Shown in pieces: positions 1 through 7,547 of a stretch of 43,731 nt of DNA. The notes below the pieces were generated by a model, which searched no databases, was not told the DNA's origin, and saw only the letters and a list, made by a program, of their open reading frames with translations. The stretch comes from Symbiobacterium thermophilum (GTDB taxonomy: Bacteria; Bacillota; Sulfobacillia; DYFQ01). The position numbers and the translations under genes were made by a program. Within the stretch, counting starts at the first letter, position 1, and every line of letters starts with the position of its first letter. The stretch is from contig DYFQ01000024.1 of the NCBI GenBank assembly GCA_020725105.1, positions 1 through 43,731 of the forward strand, in the 5' to 3' direction.

Positions 1-47
1 TGCAGGTAGCGGGAGGGCGGACCTGGCTCGGAGCCGCTCCCCAAACT

Positions 48-2192
48 TCAGGCCGAGGCGGGCGATGGCTTGGAGCCACTGGGCGTGGGAGGCATAGCCG
101 TTCTCGGCCAGCCAGTTCCCGGGCCTTCTTGTGGCTCCAAAGTCCGTACCGCTTGCCTGAAAAGCTGGTCACAATCGCCCGCAGGGAGATCCGGCCGCGC
201 CTTGGTCGCCTCCCCGCAAGACCGCCGCTCAGTCTTCCCCCCCCAGCACGGCCTCGGTTCCGGAGTGCACGTGATCTTCCTGCTCCGGGACGGTCGGCAG
301 GCGGGCGGGCGGCCGTAACCCAGCAGCCGGGCCGAGTTGAGAATGACGAAAACCGACGAGACGTTGTGCGCCACGGCTGCCGCGATGGGGCTGAGCCAGC
401 CACTGGAGGCCAGACCGACGCCCGCCACGTTGACGGCCACCCCAAAGACCCATATGTTCTGTCGGATGACCGCCACCGTCCGGCGCGCAAGTGCCAGGAT
501 CTCGGGAACCGCCCGCAGGTCGTTGCCCATCAAGGCGATATCGGCCGTCTCGATGGCCACGTCGGCGCCGGCGGCCCCCATGGCTATCCCCACGTCGGCG
601 AGGGCGAGGGCGGGGGCGTCGTTTACGCCATCGCCCACGACCGCCACCCGATGGCCCGCCTCCCGCAGGGACCGGACGAGGGCCAGCTTCTCCTCGGGCA
701 GCAGCCCGGCGCGCGCGGCCGCCGCTTCCAACCCGACACGCTCAGCGATGGCCGCGGCAGCCCGCTGGTTGTCGCCCGTGAGCATGAGCAGCCGCTTCAC
801 TCCCATCTGCCTCAGGCTGGCCACGGCTTCCGCCGCGCCCGGCCGTACGGTGTCACCGATGGCAATGCCCCCCACCACGTCGTCAGCTACTCCCACCACC
901 AGGGCCGTGCGGCCCACGGCCTCGTGTTCCGCCAAGAAGGCGTTGACCGCTCCGGCGGGCGCCGGCGCCATCTCGGCGAGCATCCGGCGGCTACCCACCC
1001 ACACCCCGCGGCGCCCGACCGCGGCGCGCACACCCTGACCGAACACGGGATGGAACTCCTCCGCCTCCGCGAGCGGCACCCCCGAGCGCTGGGCTTCCGC
1101 CACGATCGCCCGGGCGATGGGGTGCTCGGAACGGTATTCGGCCGCAGCCGCCAACCCGAGGACTTCGGAACGGGACCGCTCACCGAAGGTCTCCACGGCC
1201 AGGACCCGCATCTGACCCGTGGTCAAAGTCCCGGTCTTGTCCATACAGACCGTATCCAGGGCTGCCGCCGCCTCAAGGGCGGTGCCGCCCTTGATCAGGA
1301 CGCCCCGGCGGGCGGCGTTACCGACGCTGGCGACGACCGCGGTGGGGGTGGCGAGCACGAGCGCGCAGGGACAGGCGATCACCAGGACCGCCATGACCCG
1401 GACCAGGTCATGGGTGGCGAGCCACACCAGTCCGCAGATGAGAAGGATGGCCGGGGTGAAGTATTGAGCGAACCGATCGGCGACCCGCTGGATCTGACCC
1501 TTGTTTTCCTGGGCCGCATAGACCACTTCGATGATCCGACCCAGCGTGGTGTCCTGTCCCACCTTCTCGGCAACGACCTCAAGGGCGCCGGTCTGCGCAA
1601 TGGTTCCCGCAAAGACGCGGTCGCCAGCCGCCCGATCCACCGGGAGCGACTCGCCGGTAATGGGTGCCTGGTTCACGGCGGCCTCGCCGGCGACAACGGT
1701 TCCGTCCACCGCGATCTGCTCCCCGGGACGGACCAGGATCCTGTCTCCGGGCCGCACCTCGGAGATGGGGACGTCCACCCATTCGCCGTCGCGCCGGACG
1801 CGAGCCGCCCGCGGCGCCTGGCGCAGCAGTTCCGCCACGGCGTTGCGGGTTCGGGCGAGGGTCACGTCCTCCAGAAACTCGCCCCCGATCATCATGAGGG
1901 CAACCACGGCACCGGCCAGATACTCTCCGGTGTAGGCGGCTCCGACCAGCGCGATGGTGACCAGGGCGCCGGCTCCAATTCGCCCCATCTGAAACAGGGA
2001 GAGCACCGTCCGGTAGGCGATTCTGCCACCACCGGCCAGCAGCGGGACGAGGGTGAGGTCAACTCCCAGCCACGACTCTTGCCCGGGCACCAGCGCGATC
2101 AGGGTCGTCACCAGGAGAAAGAGGGTGAAACCCCACCGGTCGGGGCCGCCCACGGCCTGGCGCCAGTGCGCCCAGGTTGACCGCCGGGTCAT
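48..2192 (-). CDS. Heavy-metal translocating P-type (P1B) ATPase
   Basis: A 714-residue P1B-type ATPase that would pump a transition-metal ion across the cytoplasmic membrane. Visible motifs are TGES (about residue 180, actuator domain), the membrane motif CPC (about 275), DKTGTLT with the phosphorylated Asp (about 318), the SEHP motif of the nucleotide-binding domain, and GDGVNDAP in the P domain. No N-terminal HMA metal-binding domain is present. The last membrane helix carries HNVSSVF...NSARLL, which I cannot assign to a metal with confidence. The ATG at 2192 is chosen because it overlaps the stop of the upstream small gene (ATGA) and has GGAAAG in front; an in-frame ATG at 2207 is less likely. 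After the normal end (LLGYGR) there is an odd 86-residue Arg/Pro-rich tail, probably read-through into degenerate DNA. Confidence 0.93.
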   Translation of the reverse strand: MTRRSTWAHWRQAVGGPDRWGFTLFLLVTTLIALVPGQESWLGVDLTLVPLLAGGGRIAYRTVLSLFQMGRIGAGALVTIALVGAAYTGEYLAGAVVALMMIGGEFLEDVTLARTRNAVAELLRQAPRAARVRRDGEWVDVPISEVRPGDRILVRPGEQIAVDGTVVAGEAAVNQAPITGESLPVDRAAGDRVFAGTIAQTGALEVVAEKVGQDTTLGRIIEVVYAAQENKGQIQRVADRFAQYFTPAILLICGLVWLATHDLVRVMAVLVIACPCALVLATPTAVVASVGNAARRGVLIKGGTALEAAAALDTVCMDKTGTLTTGQMRVLAVETFGERSRSEVLGLAAAAEYRSEHPIARAIVAEAQRSGVPLAEAEEFHPVFGQGVRAAVGRRGVWVGSRRMLAEMAPAPAGAVNAFLAEHEAVGRTALVVGVADDVVGGIAIGDTVRPGAAEAVASLRQMGVKRLLMLTGDNQRAAAAIAERVGLEAAAARAGLLPEEKLALVRSLREAGHRVAVVGDGVNDAPALALADVGIAMGAAGADVAIETADIALMGNDLRAVPEILALARRTVAVIRQNIWVFGVAVNVAGVGLASSGWLSPIAAAVAHNVSSVFVILNSARLLGYGRPPACRPSRSRKITCTPEPRPCWGGKTERRSCGEATKARPDLPAGDCDQLFRQAVRTLEPQEGPGTGWPRTAMPPTPSGSKPSPASA

Positions 2193-2347
2193 GAGAGGAC
2201 TTTCCACCAGAGAAACGCCGCCATCATTACGGCCACGATGAACCCGGCCACGAGCTTCGGGACCAGCGATGGGCCGAACCTGGAGGTCCGTTCATCGGCG
2301 TCGCCGTGGTGGTGGGTGTACAGCAGACCGTGATGTCCTTCATGCAC
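2189..2347 (-). CDS. Small His-rich single-pass membrane protein upstream of the metal ATPase
   Basis: A 52-residue protein starting at a GTG that has GGGGAGG eight to nine bases ahead. The N-terminal part is histidine-rich (HEGHHG, then THHHGDADE) and the C-terminal 25 residues form one hydrophobic helix (VAGFIVAVMMAAFLWW). Its TGA overlaps the ATG of the P-type ATPase (ATGA), so the two are very likely translationally coupled. The cluster of histidines suggests metal binding, perhaps handing ions to the ATPase or modulating it; this is inference. A longer reading from the ATG at 2485 is unlikely because that codon sits at the predicted -10 region. I do not recognise a named family. Confidence 0.72.
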   Translation of the reverse strand: MHEGHHGLLYTHHHGDADERTSRFGPSLVPKLVAGFIVAVMMAAFLWWKVLS

Positions 2348-2488
2348 CGTGAACGCCTCCCCGTCACGTGCCCTCCCGGACGGAGCACCCGGACTGACCA
2401 GTGGCCCTCCACGGCGGCCGCGCACCCGGGCAAGGCAACGCGGAGAGCCGAGTGTCCCGTCCCCCGGGAGGGGATCCATCGTCATAAT

Positions 2489-2520
2489 ATAATACCAGCG
2501 GCTCTGTGGGGAGATGTCAA
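2489..2520 (-). promoter_or_regulatory. Promoter with 20-bp spacer for the metal-ATPase operon
   Basis: Reading on the minus strand, a perfect -35 hexamer TTGACA (2520..2515) is followed after 20 bases by TATTAT (2494..2489, five of six consensus bases). A 20-bp spacer is too long for ordinary sigma-A promoters but is typical of promoters remodelled by MerR-family metal sensors (ZntR, CueR, MerR). No convincing operator dyad is visible in the spacer. A leader of about 130 bases would separate the start point from the GTG at 2347. Confidence 0.55.
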
Positions 2521-2542
2521 TGACCGGAGCGCGAGCGAGGCT

Positions 2543-3541
2543 CTAGAAGCTGGCCGACAGGAGGTCCAGCACCGTCTGGATGGGGGACGCCACCGTCACC
2601 TGGGAGGACCCGGCAAAGAGCAGCCCGACGGCCCGGCGGTCCCGGTCCAGGACGAGGGACCCCGAATCGCCGCCTTCCGACATGGCGGTGGTGATCACCT
2701 GGCCGGTGAACTGGCCCATCCGGCCCGCGTCGTAGTGGACCCGCACCGTGGCGTGGAGCGTGATCACCCGGCCCCGGGTCAGACCCGTCGTCCGGCCGCT
2801 CTTCTGTACCTCCAGCCCGAGGGTGGCCTCGCCCGCGCCCTCAACCGGACCGATCCCGAGGATCTCCGGGTCCAGGGCAGCCGGCGACAGCGGCCGGGCC
2901 AGGGCGGCGTCCACCAGGTTGTCGCGGCCGTTCCCCGGAAAGCCCCGGTCCGCCCGGTACAGGGCCAGCGGCACGTAGCGGTATAGCGTCGCCAGCCGGT
3001 CCCGGTGACTACCCCCGTCGTAGGGACCGGGCTGGTAGATGGGGTCGCCCCGGCGGGCCCGGCGGTCCCGGCCACTGGTGGCGTTGGCCAGCACGTGGTT
3101 GTTGGAAAGGATCATCGGCCAGCCCCGGCTGCCGTAGAGCACCCGGCAGCCCAGCGTGCCGGTGGTGACGCGAAAGTGGCCCACCGAAACCCCGCCCGGC
3201 GCCGGCCGCCAGCTGGCCCGGGGATCGGGATCGTTCCGGTCGCCCGCCTGGGGCCGAGCCCGGCGGCGCTCGCCCGGCGCCAGGGTGTAACCCAGGGCGA
3301 CGAGCCGCCCCACCTCGATCACGTCGGTCTCGGTGTCGTCCACCACCCGGGGCACCACGTCGCTTGAGGTCAGGGCCTCGGGCGGCAGCTTCTGCTCCAC
3401 CAGGACCATCAGGCTGGGCCGGTCGGAGACCCGGCCCCCGACGGTCTTGAAACCAACCCCGACCCCCACCACGTTGGGCAGCGTCAACAGCCGGTCGCGG
3501 GAGGCCGCCAGGGCCCGGACCTCCCGGGACGCGTCACCCAT
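2543..3541 (-). CDS. Trypsin-like serine protease (NAL1-like)
   Basis: A 332-residue protein with a chymotrypsin-like catalytic layout. The His lies in SNNHVLA (about residue 150), a candidate Asp in the NLVDAALARP segment, and the nucleophile Ser in GGDSGSLVLD (about 295). The N-terminal part (LPNVVGVGVGFK, then the SLMVLVEQK strand) is the small beta domain found in front of this protease type in Bacillota. There is no signal peptide, so it acts in the cytoplasm or leaves by another route. The start ATG has GGAAGGAGAGG upstream. The neighbouring SLH gene ends upstream in the same direction about 90 bases away. The substrate is unknown. Confidence 0.8.
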   Translation of the reverse strand: MGDASREVRALAASRDRLLTLPNVVGVGVGFKTVGGRVSDRPSLMVLVEQKLPPEALTSSDVVPRVVDDTETDVIEVGRLVALGYTLAPGERRRARPQAGDRNDPDPRASWRPAPGGVSVGHFRVTTGTLGCRVLYGSRGWPMILSNNHVLANATSGRDRRARRGDPIYQPGPYDGGSHRDRLATLYRYVPLALYRADRGFPGNGRDNLVDAALARPLSPAALDPEILGIGPVEGAGEATLGLEVQKSGRTTGLTRGRVITLHATVRVHYDAGRMGQFTGQVITTAMSEGGDSGSLVLDRDRRAVGLLFAGSSQVTVASPIQTVLDLLSASF

Positions 3542-3631
3542 GGCTCGGACCTCTCCTTCCCGCTCGAGGGACGGGCCGCGGCCAGGACATCGTATGCCGG
3601 CGGCCGCCCGGGCGACCCCGGCGGACCAGGG

Positions 3632-5476
3632 CTACTCCGCCGCCTCCAGCACCGTCACGCTCCGGGCCGTCAGCACCCCCGCGCTCCAGCTACCCGCGGC
3701 GAAGACCCGGTCTCCGGCCTTGAGGAGGTTGACCGCCGCTCCGTGGCCCAGGTTGCCGAACCGGACGATGACCGTCGAGGCGTCCAGCCGCACCTCCCGT
3801 GAGGCTCCCGGCTGGGGAGACGTGGCCGGCGAGCCGGCCTCCACCTCCACGACCACGGTGGCGCCCTGCACGAACTTGACCACCCCGAGGAGGTAGTCGT
3901 AGCGGTCCACGCCGCGGATGGTGATCCGGGCCACCACGTCGGTTCTGAGTTCCAGCGTCACGGCGGTGCCGGGGGTCAGGTCCAGGAGCGACGCCGCCTG
4001 GTCGCCCCGGCGGACGACGGCACCGGGCCCCAGCCGGTAGGTGGCCTCCGTCCCGTCGCGGCGGGTGATGGTGACGGTGGTGGCCTCGGCGATCTTGACC
4101 TCCTTGACGGTGCCCTGGACCTCCTGCCTGATGCTGGTGGCCGCCACCCGGGTCGCCACGCCGCCCTCAAGGGTGACGGTGACCTGGTCGGCCCGGCGCA
4201 GGTCGGCCAGGCCGGCAGCGGCGCCGTCGCGGAGCACGGTGGCGCCGGCGGCCAGCCTGTAGGCCCGCTCCTGGGGCCCCAGGAAGGTCTCGACCGTCGC
4301 CCGGAGCACCGGCTGCGGGCCGAAGTCCACCCCGGCCACGGTTCCGGTGACCTGGGCGTTCAGCCGGTCAGCCCAGACCCGGACGACCCGCCCGGCCTCC
4401 GTCACCTCCACCACCGCCGGCATGCCTCTGGCCAGGCTGGCCAGGTCCAGGCGCACGCCGTCCAGCCGGACCTCGGCGCCGGCGGGCACGGCGAAGACCG
4501 GCCGGTCGCCCGCCGGCGTCAACAGGGTGAGGGTCGCGGGGCCCACGGCGTCCACGGTCCCCGGGTGCTTGACCGTCGGCGGGGTCGCCGCCAGGTAGGC
4601 GGCCTCGTTGCCCTGGCTGAGGACGATCGTGACCTGGTCTCGGGGCGCCACGCCGGCGACGCTCGTCCGGGCGCCGTCGCGGAACACCGAGACCCCGGCG
4701 GGGACAAAGACCACCAGTTCGGTGCCGTCGGGGCGGGCGACGGTGACGGCGGCCGGGGCGCCGGAGGCGACCGCCACCGACCTGACCGTGCCCCGCACCT
4801 CGCCGGCGTCGATGGCCGTCTCGGTCTGGTCGTCGTAGCGGGAAAGCACCGTGGCCATCTCGGCCCGGGTGACGGAAGCGTTGGGGGCGAAGGTCCCGTC
4901 GGGCCGGCCGGTCATCAGGTTGCGGTTGGCGGCCAGGTAGACGTGGCCCCACCACAACACCGGAACCTGGGTCCGGTCGGTGAAGGGCAGCACCTCCCCC
5001 GCCAGCCGCTCGGCCGCTGCCTCGAGCTTCATGGCCCGCACCAGGAACACGGCCACGTCGAGGCGGCTGGCGGGAGCGTTCGGGTTGAAGTAGACCAGGT
5101 AGGAGCCGTCGATCACCCGCTCCTCCACCGCCACCGCCACGTAGCCCCGGGCCCAGTCGGGAATCGGGTCCGAACTGGTGAACCTGGCCGGGATGACCGT
5201 CGTGGCCCTGGCCCTTGCCTCGAGCCCCATGGCCCGCACCAGCAGCACCACGGCCTCCAGGCGGGTGACACTCCGGTTTGGCTCGAACCGCACGTCCGAG
5301 ACGCCGCGCACGACCCCCTTCAGCGCCATCTTCTCGATGTGGACCGCCGCCCAGTGGTCGGTGGAGTCAAGAAACCTGGCGGTGCTCTGGGCGTGAACCG
5401 GCGCGAGAGCAAAGAGGACCAGGGCGGCTACCAGGGCCAGGGCCACCGGCACCCTGGCCGCGAGCGGGGAGGGCAT
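3632..5476 (-). CDS. Secreted S-layer homology (SLH) protein with repeated beta modules
   Basis: A 614-residue exported protein: signal peptide (cleavage after VHA, about residue 29), then three SLH repeats (about 34-90, 100-155 and 160-215, with the recurring pattern W...I......G.......F.P...VTR.E). SLH repeats anchor proteins to pyruvylated cell-wall polymer. The rest consists of five modules of about 65-80 residues, each beginning near a G-T/V-V motif and containing a PAG/AAG-V-R-DG turn, likely small beta-barrels. No enzyme motif is seen, so an envelope structural or stalk role is likely. The start ATG has AAGGAG upstream. A strong hairpin lies upstream, so it is probably its own transcription unit, perhaps with the protease gene downstream. 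Confidence 0.88.
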   Translation of the reverse strand: MPSPLAARVPVALALVAALVLFALAPVHAQSTARFLDSTDHWAAVHIEKMALKGVVRGVSDVRFEPNRSVTRLEAVVLLVRAMGLEARARATTVIPARFTSSDPIPDWARGYVAVAVEERVIDGSYLVYFNPNAPASRLDVAVFLVRAMKLEAAAERLAGEVLPFTDRTQVPVLWWGHVYLAANRNLMTGRPDGTFAPNASVTRAEMATVLSRYDDQTETAIDAGEVRGTVRSVAVASGAPAAVTVARPDGTELVVFVPAGVSVFRDGARTSVAGVAPRDQVTIVLSQGNEAAYLAATPPTVKHPGTVDAVGPATLTLLTPAGDRPVFAVPAGAEVRLDGVRLDLASLARGMPAVVEVTEAGRVVRVWADRLNAQVTGTVAGVDFGPQPVLRATVETFLGPQERAYRLAAGATVLRDGAAAGLADLRRADQVTVTLEGGVATRVAATSIRQEVQGTVKEVKIAEATTVTITRRDGTEATYRLGPGAVVRRGDQAASLLDLTPGTAVTLELRTDVVARITIRGVDRYDYLLGVVKFVQGATVVVEVEAGSPATSPQPGASREVRLDASTVIVRFGNLGHGAAVNLLKAGDRVFAAGSWSAGVLTARSVTVLEAAE

Positions 5477-5574
5477 GACACCGGCTCCTTCCTTGGCAGA
5501 GGCGCTCCCGACTGAGGACGCTGGTTTTCCTGGGAGAGGTTCCCCGGGCCGGCAGGGGAAACCTCCTGCAGGCG

Positions 5575-5606
5575 AACGCCCGGCCGCGGGGGGACGGCCG
5601 GGCGTT
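5575..5606 (-). terminator. Terminator-like hairpin after the YDPPPP peptide gene
   Basis: A perfect 12-bp stem, AACGCCCGGCCG with CGGCCGGGCGTT, around an 8-base loop. It lies 50 bases beyond the stop of the small peptide gene and upstream of the SLH gene, both on the minus strand. No T-run follows, as is common in GC-rich genomes. Confidence 0.6.
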
Positions 5607-5655
5607 CAGGTGCGGTGCGTGCTGCTTGCCAGTCTTGAAACTGAAGGTTCGGACG

Positions 5656-5874
5656 TTACCGCTTCAGGCCTGGCGCCTCGACGAAGTCGGGCACCGCCAT
5701 GAGGATCGGCCTCGGCGGCGGCGGGTCGTAGACCCCGGTCGACCGCGGTGGCGGCGGGTCGTAAACGCCTGTCGCCCTCGGCGGCGGGGGATCGTACACC
5801 CCGGCGAGGACCCAGGTGGGCAGGGCCAGCGTCACCAGGGCGACCACCAGCAAGAAGGCGATCCACCGACGCAT
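5656..5874 (-). CDS. Exported small peptide precursor with three VYDPPPPR repeats
   Basis: A 72-residue protein: MRRW start, a hydrophobic signal segment ending in WVLA (predicted signal peptidase cut before GVYDP), then three near-identical units GVYDPPPPR separated by AT or ST, and a tail ending in APGLKR. The start ATG overlaps the TGA of the upstream TPR gene by one base (TGATG), and AAGGAGG lies nine bases before it. The arrangement (TPR gene, overlapping small exported peptide) matches rap-phr pairs of Bacillus. Arg ends each repeat, so trypsin-like cleavage would release three identical peptides. A peptide signal is inference; a cell-wall-interacting Pro-rich peptide is an alternative. 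I know of no named family for it. Confidence 0.75.
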   Translation of the reverse strand: MRRWIAFLLVVALVTLALPTWVLAGVYDPPPPRATGVYDPPPPRSTGVYDPPPPRPILMAVPDFVEAPGLKR

Positions 5875-6632
5875 CACGGCGCCCCTCCTTTCCTGATGCA
5901 CTCCGCCTCGCGCAACTCCGGTTCCATGCTGAGTTCCCTGAAGATGCCCTCCGCCCGGGCGGCCAGGTGGCGGGCCAGCCGGCGCCAGCCCTCCCCCTGG
6001 GCGACTTTGGCCAGCAGCAGGTGGACCGAGCCGACCTCGGCCATGTCCGACCGGTCCAGGGCCAGGTCCCAGGCCTCGCAACCCAGTCGCACCGCCCGCG
6101 ACGTGTCTCCCTCCAGCCGGGCGACCTCTCCCAGTTCCGTCAGGATCCGGTGCCTGTACGCTCCTGACGCGCCCGCGTAGGCGTGCTCCAGCAGGCGCCG
6201 GGCTTCCTCCAGCCGCCCCAGCCGGCGCATGGCGACGGCCAGGTTCTGGAGGGCGCCCACCTCCTCCGGAACCATGCCCAGTTCCCGGTAGGCGGCGAGC
6301 GCCCGCTTGCCCCACTCGATGGCCTCCCGGAGCCGGTCGGTGCGCACGGCGTGGGCGGCCATGCTCTGGTAAACCCAGGCCTCCCGGGGCCCGTCTCCCG
6401 CCGCGCGGGCAAGGTCGGCCGCCTGCCGGTACAGCGGCACCGCCCGGTCCCAGTGGCCGGTCCGGGCCAGGTTGACCGCTTTGAGGGCCAGAACTTCCCA
6501 CTCAAGCGCGGGCTGGCCGCTCACGTTGCCCGAGGCCAGGCGGGCCAGCGCCCGCAGGGCCCGCGTGGGGTGGCCCAGACGGGTAGCCTCGCGCGCCGCT
6601 TCGACAATCGTGGTGACGTCCCCCTTGGCCAT
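5874..6632 (-). CDS. TPR repeat protein (Rap-like arrangement, no HTH)
   Basis: A 252-residue, all-helical, soluble protein of tetratricopeptide repeats. Repeats are seen as A....G....A...Y..A patterns, for example LARTGHWDRAVPLYRQAADLA and TDRLREAIEWGKRALAAYRE, covering most of the length. No DNA-binding domain or enzyme motif is present. The ATG at 6632 is chosen because GGAGGG lies seven bases upstream; longer in-frame readings upstream have no coding look. TPR proteins of this size bind peptides or partner proteins. Because its stop overlaps the start of an exported repeat peptide, a Rap-type role (a receptor that the re-imported peptide regulates) is plausible but unproven. It could also be a shortened XRE-TPR regulator that has lost its HTH. 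Confidence 0.8.
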   Translation of the reverse strand: MAKGDVTTIVEAAREATRLGHPTRALRALARLASGNVSGQPALEWEVLALKAVNLARTGHWDRAVPLYRQAADLARAAGDGPREAWVYQSMAAHAVRTDRLREAIEWGKRALAAYRELGMVPEEVGALQNLAVAMRRLGRLEEARRLLEHAYAGASGAYRHRILTELGEVARLEGDTSRAVRLGCEAWDLALDRSDMAEVGSVHLLLAKVAQGEGWRRLARHLAARAEGIFRELSMEPELREAECIRKGGAP

Positions 6633-6664
6633 GACCGGCCCTCCGTCACCCGCCCAAGACCAGA

Positions 6665-6747
6665 GCCCCGCTCCGGCCGAAGCGGGGCCCAGAATAGCTT
6701 CCCCGAACGCCACCGCTTCGGCAGCCCTGCCGACTCCACAAGGAGTC
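6665..6747 (-). other. Structured leader of the TPR/peptide operon
   Basis: Two dyads lie upstream of the TPR gene. GACTCC-ACAA-GGAGTC (6732-6747) is a perfect 6-bp dyad. GCCCCGCT with AGCGGGGC (6665-6688) forms an 8-bp hairpin about 33 bases before the start codon; on the minus strand it is followed by TCTGGTCTTGG. The second could act as an attenuator or terminator. No clear promoter hexamers are seen. Confidence 0.35.
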
Positions 6748-6830
6748 CGTGGCTTTGCGCCCCCGGCTCGCGCCGGGTTTGCCCTTTCGGCGGCCCGTCC
6801 GTGGACCAAACTCGTTCTCTACCTTAAGGC

Positions 6831-6850
6831 ATCGGCCGAAGACGGCCGAT
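6831..6850 (-). terminator. Hairpin directly after the DUF421 gene
   Basis: A perfect 8-bp stem, ATCGGCCG with CGGCCGAT, around a 4-base loop, begins three bases beyond the TAA of the DUF421 gene. No T-run follows, so it is a weak terminator candidate. Confidence 0.4.
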
Positions 6851-6853
6851 ACT

Positions 6854-7474
6854 TTAGCGCCGGTCCGCCCGGGCCAGCAGGTCCTCCCCCTCGGCCAGCC
6901 AGCGGTCGAGGGCGGCCCGCAGCGCGGTATCAGCCGGTCCGGCTTCGGCCAGCGCCCGGCGGAGTCCGGCCAGGGCGGCCCGGGGGTCGGGGACAGAGGG
7001 CTCGCTTTCTTCGGCCCGGCTCCGGTCCCGCAGCTTGAGCCCCAGCTTGCCCGAGGGTTCGATGGTCGCCAGTTCCACGTCGGCCAGCCGCGTCACCTTC
7101 CGCTCCCGCAACAGGCTGGCCAGTTCGGACTGGTTGATCCGCAGCCGGCCCAGGTTCCGGGCGAGCACGCGGCCGTGGCGGACGACGGGCGTCGGCCCCC
7201 CTTCCAGGAGCTTCCGGAAGCCCCGGTACTTGAGGGCGCCCAGCGACACCAGGACCTCCATGCCGCCCCAGACCGCCAGCGCCAGCAGCCCAAGCCGCAC
7301 CGGGAACGCGGGATCGAAGACGGTCGCCGCGGCCAGCGAACCGATGGTGATGCCCACCACCCAGTCAAAGTAGGACATGCGGGCCATCTCCCGCTTGCCC
7401 ATGATCCGGGCCAGGGTCAGCATGGCCACGTAGATGACCAGGCTACGCAGGATGACTTCTCCGGCCGTCAGCAT
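6854..7474 (-). CDS. DUF421 (YetF/YdfS-type) membrane protein
   Basis: A 206-residue protein with the DUF421 layout. An N-terminal membrane part contains LRSLVIYVAMLTLARIMGKRE (helix plus the conserved R-x-GKRE motif), then SYFDWVVGITIGSLAAA and a further hydrophobic helix. A soluble domain follows with the typical hydrogen-bonded strand elements (GFRKLLEGGPTPVVRHGRVL, then NLGRLRINQSELASLLRE and VELATIEPSGKLGL). The last 45 residues are Ala/Arg-rich and helical. Members are common in spore formers; a role in the spore or cell envelope is known for some relatives, but the biochemical function is not settled. Start ATG at 7474 without a strong ribosome site. Confidence 0.85.
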   Translation of the reverse strand: MLTAGEVILRSLVIYVAMLTLARIMGKREMARMSYFDWVVGITIGSLAAATVFDPAFPVRLGLLALAVWGGMEVLVSLGALKYRGFRKLLEGGPTPVVRHGRVLARNLGRLRINQSELASLLRERKVTRLADVELATIEPSGKLGLKLRDRSRAEESEPSVPDPRAALAGLRRALAEAGPADTALRAALDRWLAEGEDLLARADRR

Positions 7475-7547
7475 CCTGGTTCCCTCACGTCAAAGCATGC
7501 CCAGCGCGGCGTCATAGGGGCACCGTCGCAGGCGAAAACTATGCCAC

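Noticed and set aside
129-2180. A 683-codon plus-strand open frame opposite the P-type ATPase
   Set aside because: It lies wholly over a clear ATPase gene on the other strand, is rich in Arg, Gly, His and Pro, and shows no family motif. In GC-rich DNA such shadow frames are usual.
2189-2485. A 98-residue version of the His-rich small protein starting at the ATG at 2485
   Set aside because: The ATG overlaps the predicted -10 region and has no ribosome site; the GTG at 2347 has a strong one.
5656-5800. The VYDPPPP-coding tandem DNA units as a CRISPR array or plain tandem repeat
   Set aside because: The units are about 30 bases without unique spacers, in frame with a signal-peptide ORF with a good ribosome site, so coding repeats explain them.
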